A stretch of 26,784 nt of DNA from JAICLL01 sp035252155 (GTDB taxonomy: Bacteria; Planctomycetota; Planctomycetia; Pirellulales; JAICIG01): NCBI GenBank assembly GCA_035252155.1, contig DATFDL010000017.1:1-26784 (forward strand), written 5' to 3'. The translations under genes were made by a program, and so were the position numbers. The notes under the pieces are model-generated. The model saw nothing but the letters and a program-made list of their open reading frames with translations, was not told where the DNA came from and searched no databases. Positions 23,320 through 26,784 of this stretch are shown here, piece after piece (within the stretch, counting starts at the first letter, position 1; the number at the start of each line of letters is the position of its first letter).

Positions 23320-24858
23320 CTATCGCTGCTGCGAGCCATAGGCGACGCCGTAGTCGCCGTCGATGGTCTGTTTGTGATGTACATAGATCAGGAAGTTCGC
23401 TGAGAGCAGGGCCTGGCAGACGACCATCGTCGCCAACAGCCGGCGGCCGATCTGGCTTGCAGCCGCCGTGCCTCCGGGTGCCAACGCCAAATAGGCGAAC
23501 CAGAGCACTTCGATCGGATAGACAATGATCATGTAATGCCGATGAATCGGCAGGCAAGAAATCGTGAGCAGCAGACCATAACCCCAAAACGCGGCGTTGC
23601 ATAGCAATTCGGTCGGCGAGCCTCGCGAGAGGAGCAAGCCTCGCCAGCTCATGCCTTGGCCCCGGGCAAGGCTGACAGCACGCACTCCGATAGCCATCCC
23701 GGCCGCAAGCGACACCAAGTGCAACACGCCCACCAGATAGGTTGCGCGACCATCCCAGAATGGTTGCCCGAAGAAATCGAAGTAGTCATTCCCGAGCGCG
23801 TGGTCGAGGCCGATGCCTAGCGGCTCAGTCAGCCAGCGCGTGACGTGTTTGAATTCCAACGCGCGGGCCCACTTGATTTTGGTCAGATGCGGCTGCGTCG
23901 AGACGGTCGTGACATGAATGAACCAAGGGATCAAAGGCAACGAGGCCACGACACAGCCCGCCAGCCAACTCTTCCACGCGACCTCGCGAGAAGCCGGTAG
24001 TCCCGGCCCTTGTGGCCGGCCTGTTGGCGAACCATCTGGTAGTCCCGGCCCTTGTGGCCGGCTGTCAGGTGAATTGCCACAATGCCATGCACCTTTTAAC
24101 AGAGTGGATGGCATCTCCGGAGGCCGGGCACAAGGCCCGGGACTACCTGACACTGCAGGAACACCGCCGCGTTGCCACAGCCAACTCCAGAGGGCAAAAC
24201 CCGCCGTGAAGAAAAAGGCGCCGAGATGAATCTGCCCAATTAGCGCGCCGAGCGCTCCCCAACCGAAGGCGGGCAGGCGCCGCCGCCGATTCCACCAGCA
24301 GATCAAAAACAGCACGATGAGCATCGGCAACAAGCACGGCGGCCAGATCTTCCGGTGGTGCAGCACGGCCAGCGGATTGACCGACATCAGAGCCGCGGCC
24401 CAGAACCAGGCCTCTCGTTCGCTGCGGTCGACGCAGCAGGCGGCAAAAGCAATCAGCAAGAGAATCGATGCGATGCTCAACCACGCGATGCCGCGGGCCA
24501 GATCGGTGGGGTCGTTGCTCCATCGAGCCAGCGGCATAAAGGCCCAGAGGCTCATGCCGGGGTTTTCAGGACCGGCGCTGCTGGGCATGCCGACCCACGA
24601 GAGCGGCTCGGTGCGGCCCGCCGATTGGGCGTGGTGATAGGTCCACTCCTCGTCGGCTTTGTATTCGATGTCGTCGATCCAAACCAGCCGGAGCGCCGCG
24701 CCGATTGTCACGACCAATGCCAGTGGAAGCCAGCATCGGAACAGGGCCTTCCAGGCCGTCCCGCGCGACCATCGATGGACTTGAAGCCGATCCTCCGGGA
24801 CTTGCCGAGCCGCGCCAGCGCACGATTGACTTACAGGCTCAGATCCGACGAGCGTCAT
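23320..24858 (-). CDS. multi-pass GT-C-like membrane glycosyltransferase
   Basis: The 512-residue protein has about ten membrane helices. The first (about residues 43-60) is followed by IEYKADEEWTYHHAQ, with Asp69/Glu70 in the first periplasmic loop, as in the PMT/ArnT-like GT-C superfamily, where an acidic pair there binds the metal or lipid-linked sugar. The donor is probably polyprenyl-phosphate sugar; the acceptor is unknown. Residues about 238-288 (SGSPGPCARPPEMPS... with RPQGPGLP twice) are encoded by three copies of a palindromic repeat inserted in frame, and residues 32-39 (RGTAWKAL) by another. The N-terminal 40 residues may therefore be poorly conserved, and the true start is uncertain. 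GT-C assignment is moderate, membrane topology strong. Confidence 0.75.
   Translation of the reverse strand: MTLVGSEPVSQSCAGAARQVPEDRLQVHRWSRGTAWKALFRCWLPLALVVTIGAALRLVWIDDIEYKADEEWTYHHAQSAGRTEPLSWVGMPSSAGPENPGMSLWAFMPLARWSNDPTDLARGIAWLSIASILLLIAFAACCVDRSEREAWFWAAALMSVNPLAVLHHRKIWPPCLLPMLIVLFLICWWNRRRRLPAFGWGALGALIGQIHLGAFFFTAGFALWSWLWQRGGVPAVSGSPGPCARPPEMPSTLLKGAWHCGNSPDSRPQGPGLPDGSPTGRPQGPGLPASREVAWKSWLAGCVVASLPLIPWFIHVTTVSTQPHLTKIKWARALEFKHVTRWLTEPLGIGLDHALGNDYFDFFGQPFWDGRATYLVGVLHLVSLAAGMAIGVRAVSLARGQGMSWRGLLLSRGSPTELLCNAAFWGYGLLLTISCLPIHRHYMIIVYPIEVLWFAYLALAPGGTAAASQIGRRLLATMVVCQALLSANFLIYVHHKQTIDGDYGVAYGSQQR
23996..24147 (+). repeat. three palindromic repeats inserted in frame in the glycosyltransferase gene
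   Basis: Two direct 25-base copies at 23996-24020 and 24038-24062 (GGTAGTCCC then CCGGCC..GGCCGG around loop CTTGT) and one inverted copy at 24123-24147, whose stem is CCGGGC/GCCCGG with loop ACAAG. Stem bases differ while pairing is kept. The reading frame stays open through the whole cluster. Confidence 0.85.
24742..24764 (+). repeat. GGCCT-TCC-AGGCC unit within the glycosyltransferase coding sequence
   Basis: AGGGCCTTCCAGGCCGTCCC is a further copy of the unit that makes the perfect hairpin at 15452-15507. On the coding strand it encodes GTAWKAL; the 15452 hairpin also reads TAWKA in the matching frame. Confidence 0.6.
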
Positions 24859-24862
24859 CGTA

Positions 24863-24884
24863 GGATGACCTTCCTAGGTCGTCC
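24863..24884 (+). repeat. GGATGACCT palindrome, copy 2
   Basis: Identical over 22 bases to 16039-16060. It lies five bases upstream of the glycosyltransferase ATG, in its leader, and would fold in the mRNA near the start codon. Confidence 0.75.
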
Positions 24885-24906
24885 GAAATCGGGTAAAGGC
24901 GACTGA

Positions 24907-24978
24907 TGGCTTGGGCAGAGGCTTGCCGATGCCCCGGCGTGCCATCACCGGGGCATCGCTAAGGCTCTGCCCCAGCCA
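24907..24978 (+). repeat. 72-base hairpin with 31-bp arms
   Basis: Arms 24907-24937 and 24948-24978 are reverse complements at 27 of 31 positions, around a 10-base loop. Inner ends CGATGCCCCGG and CCGGGGCATCG are exact. It lies in the 304-base gap between glycosyltransferase and deacetylase genes, which holds nothing but palindromic repeats. Confidence 0.8.
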
Positions 24979-25012
24979 CCGCGTACTGGTTAATACTTTC
25001 CCGGCTATCTCG

Positions 25013-25030
25013 TCAGGCTGGAAAGCCTGA
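25013..25030 (+). repeat. TCAGGCT-GGAA-AGCCTGA palindrome
   Basis: Perfect 7-bp stem and GGAA loop, followed by CCTA. Nearly the same element, with one stem mismatch, is at 10172-10189. Confidence 0.75.
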
Positions 25031-25084
25031 CCTATGGGCGGAAACTATCGCCGATCCCGCAAGACGGTGCAAGCACAGTTTCGT

Positions 25085-25164
25085 AGAACGGAATTCATTC
25101 CGTTCTGTTGGCAGAAAACGGAATAAATTCCGTTCTACAAGACAAAGGGAATGAATTCCGTTCT
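25085..25164 (+). repeat. cluster of three AACGGAAT palindromes, 3' of the deacetylase gene
   Basis: Copies at 25085-25106 (stem AGAACGGAAT, loop TC, perfect 10 bp), 25117-25134 (AACGGAAT, loop AA) and 25148-25164 (partial). The last overlaps the TAG stop of the deacetylase gene (25163-25165). A matching cluster lies on the other side of that gene. Confidence 0.8.
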
Positions 25165-26137
25165 ACGGACGGGCGAATGGGAACAACTGCCGCAGCTCGT
25201 CGCGATTGGGTTGCCGGCCGTATTCGCAAAGCTCGAACGCCTCGGCAAATTCGATCTTGGCGGCCGGCTCTTCGCCGTACCACTCGCCAAGCTGCCGGCG
25301 AAAGCGATCGGCCAAGGCCCGGTTCCGCGCGGCAAACCCGTCACGCACTTTCTGGCGGCGCTCGGCCTGTTTCGCCTCATCGCTCGGCAGCAAGTCAGCC
25401 GAGCCGTTCGCGCCGCCTTCGTAGAATTGCGACTCGATCGCCGCCAGTGCCGACAGCTTCTGCTCGATGACGCTGTCGATCGCCACCGCCACGTCGGGCT
25501 GGAAGGGGTTCGGTTTCTGAAAGCGATCGGGGTAAAACATAAAAACCGGGTTCTTCGACAGCGGCGGCACGTCGGGACAAAAGAATGGCACGGTCACCAT
25601 GTAGGCGGCGTCTTGCACCAGGATACCCGTGTAACGGTGGTCGGGATGATAGTCGTTCGGGCGATGGCTGAGCACCAGGTCGGCGTTCCATTGGCGAATG
25701 AGTCGCGTAATGGTGCGGCGGTTTTCGAGCGTGGGCAGCAGCTCGCCGTCGTGGATATCCAAGACTTCGCTGGTGACGTGCAGCAGGGCGTCGGCCTGGG
25801 CGACTTCGGACTTACGGCGATGGGCCAGCGGGCCGCCCGCCTCGCGCCAGTGCCCGATGTCGCCATTGGTGACTGAGACGAACTTGACATGGTGTCCCTG
25901 GGCGGCCCAGAGAGCGGCGGTGCCGCCGATTTGCAGCTCGCAATCATCAGGAGGGGCGCCAAAACAGATGATTCGCAGCTTGCCGTCGTTCGGCGGCGTT
26001 TGGGGCGTGGGCTGGGCTTCGGCCGCGCGGGCAAATGCAGGTCCTCCGATGGATGCTAAATCTTGCATCCCTTGACTCAGCAAAATGCCCGCCAGCATGC
26101 CTGCGAATCCGACCAGGACGAGTGACCACCGTTTCAT
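25163..26137 (-). CDS. exported PIG-L/LmbE-family deacetylase, zinc ligand altered
   Basis: The ATG at 26137 with GGGAG eight bases upstream gives 324 residues and a signal peptide or anchor (MKRWSLVLVGFAGMLAGILL, possible cleavage after AARAAEA near 41). The PIG-L domain runs from about residue 52. The family metal motif AHPDD appears as APPDD at 61-65: Pro62 (codon CCT, one change from His CAT) replaces a zinc-binding histidine. Asp64 (general base) and Asp65 remain, and the second motif HPDH (164-167) is intact. Members remove acetyl groups from N-acetylglucosamine-type sugars or mycothiol-like substrates. With one ligand missing, activity may be altered or lost. Flanking palindromic clusters lie on both sides. 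Family secure, function in doubt. Confidence 0.88.
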   Translation of the reverse strand: MKRWSLVLVGFAGMLAGILLSQGMQDLASIGGPAFARAAEAQPTPQTPPNDGKLRIICFGAPPDDCELQIGGTAALWAAQGHHVKFVSVTNGDIGHWREAGGPLAHRRKSEVAQADALLHVTSEVLDIHDGELLPTLENRRTITRLIRQWNADLVLSHRPNDYHPDHRYTGILVQDAAYMVTVPFFCPDVPPLSKNPVFMFYPDRFQKPNPFQPDVAVAIDSVIEQKLSALAAIESQFYEGGANGSADLLPSDEAKQAERRQKVRDGFAARNRALADRFRRQLGEWYGEEPAAKIEFAEAFELCEYGRQPNRDELRQLFPFARP

Positions 26138-26203
26138 CGAAGCGACTCCCGCGTGGGCCAAGATTGGTTGGAGAACGACGAACAACGAGTGTACTTGGTC
26201 GTC

Positions 26204-26320
26204 GAACGGAATTCATTCCCTTGCATCTCTTAGAACGGAATTCATTCCGTTTGCTTGGCGGCGGCGTTGCCGCCGAGGGGAACGGAATAAATTCCGTTCT
26301 ACGAGGAATCGGAATAAATT
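26204..26320 (+). repeat. cluster of AACGGAAT palindromes, 5' of the deacetylase gene
   Basis: Copies at 26204-26220 (partial), 26232-26251, 26281-26302 and a degraded one to 26320. The third is identical over 22 bases to 25117-25138. Between them is a further GGCGGC..GCCGCC hairpin near 26257-26275. These occupy the region where the deacetylase promoter should be. Confidence 0.8.
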
Positions 26321-26368
26321 TTGTGCTACTGCTGGCAACCGGCTGTCGGCCATGCCACAATCAGGCGT

Positions 26369-26632
26369 ATGCTGATACCACAATTCTCGTTGCGGGCCAT
26401 TCTGGCAGCCACGGCTGTGTGCGGCGTGTTTTCGCTGATCGGCGCGGCGGCCATCCGCGGCACGCCCTGGGCGGCGGCCGTCAGCCTGGCGCTGTGCGCG
26501 CTGGTCGTGATACTGGCGGTGCACGGCCTGGTGTTTTTCGCGGTTTGGTTGTTTTCGTTGATCGCGCCGGGCCGGCGTGCGCAGGCCGGGCAGTCGCCCT
26601 TCGCGCCCTTTGCAAAAACCGACGTCGACTGA
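26369..26632 (+). CDS. small QFSLR-type membrane protein
   Basis: The ATG at 26369 gives 87 residues starting MLIPQFSLRAILAATAVCGV, the planctomycete QFSLR signature followed at once by a membrane helix (about 9-28). A second helix spans about residues 32-64. The basic tail GRRAQAGQSPFAPFAK is probably cytoplasmic. No clear Shine-Dalgarno sequence is visible. The upstream part of the frame runs through palindromic repeats and is excluded. Function unknown; the motif is recognised from the phylum, not from a characterised family. Confidence 0.7.
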   Translation: MLIPQFSLRAILAATAVCGVFSLIGAAAIRGTPWAAAVSLALCALVVILAVHGLVFFAVWLFSLIAPGRRAQAGQSPFAPFAKTDVD

Positions 26633-26645
26633 AAGGGTGCATTTG

Positions 26646-26784
26646 ATGAAACGGTTGATCGCATGTATTAAACCATGGCCGGGTGAGAGCCTCGGTAATG
26701 GCGAATCGCCCCTTGGCGTCTGTAGGGAACGGACTCCGTGCCGTTCCGCGAACTGCGATTCGGCCTCGCGCCGCCCCTCACGGA
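26646..26784 (+). CDS. possible gene start, cut by the window edge
   Basis: An ATG at 26646, 13 bases after the preceding stop, opens a frame (MKRLIACIKPWPGESLGNGE) that stays open to the window end. From 26719 it is reading through the second copy of the 93-bp repeat, so the frame may be fortuitous. No ribosome-binding site is obvious. Confidence 0.2.
   Translation, partial: MKRLIACIKPWPGESLGNGESPLGVCRERTPCRSANCDSASRRPSR
26719..26784 (-). repeat. 93-bp element, copy 2, truncated by the window end
   Basis: The first 25 bases are identical to the arm of the element at 16081-16173, and the next 41 follow the reverse complement of its centre (TTCCG, TGCGA, GCGCCGCCCCTC shared). The far arm lies beyond the window. 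Confidence 0.8.

Noticed and set aside
1..26784. tRNA, rRNA, insertion sequence or phage genes
   Set aside because: Looked for in intergenic gaps and coding frames; none could be supported.

Overview
The window looks like planctomycete chromosome (Pirellulales-like). The evidence is GC-rich coding DNA, a very long secreted protein with a PVC-type C-terminal haem domain, small membrane proteins with the lineage's NPYQSP and QFSLR/QFTLR signatures, and many large exported enzymes standing alone. No phage, ribosomal or tRNA gene was seen. The assignment rests on remembered family traits, not on a search.

Layout. 1-450: end of an EF-hand protein. 602-3681: a less GC-rich accessory patch with a frame-broken three-helix membrane protein (+) and, on the minus strand, a tightly coupled pair: an unrecognised 424-residue protein followed by a PD-(D/E)XK nuclease. 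This pair is the best candidate for an undescribed (possibly defence) system. 4539-9256: a secreted gingipain-like C25 peptidase facing a 1008-residue dehydrogenase/HEAT/cytochrome protein. 9288-14024: two membrane proteins, a secreted hypothetical, and a membrane-anchored thioredoxin-esterase fusion. 14790-18321: a lipoprotein, a small hypothetical, an Mrp/ApbC iron-sulfur carrier, and a DUF433 antitoxin whose PIN-like toxin is only a stump. 18333-26784: a G8/beta-helix secreted protein, an S9 peptidase, a GT-C-like membrane glycosyltransferase, a PIG-L deacetylase lacking one zinc-ligand histidine, and a small QFSLR membrane protein.

The most striking non-genic feature is a dense mosaic of short palindromic repeats between genes. 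At least seven families are visible: a TTCGTGAGAA pair at 6111-6191; TCAGGCT..AGCCTGA; GGATGRCCT..AGGYCGTCC; a 93-bp element with 25-bp inverted ends; a CCGGCC..GGCCGG family; AGAACGGAAT..ATTCCGTTCT; and a 56-bp tandem hairpin unit inside a roughly 385-bp MITE-like element. Some copies differ by compensatory base-pair changes. Some supply the stop codon of a gene. One cluster sits in frame inside the glycosyltransferase gene. This resembles REP/REPIN or Rickettsia-type palindromic elements; no mobilising transposase lies in the window.

The enzymes do not form one obvious pathway. Most are exported, which suits breakdown of proteins and complex carbohydrates at the cell surface or in the periplasm.
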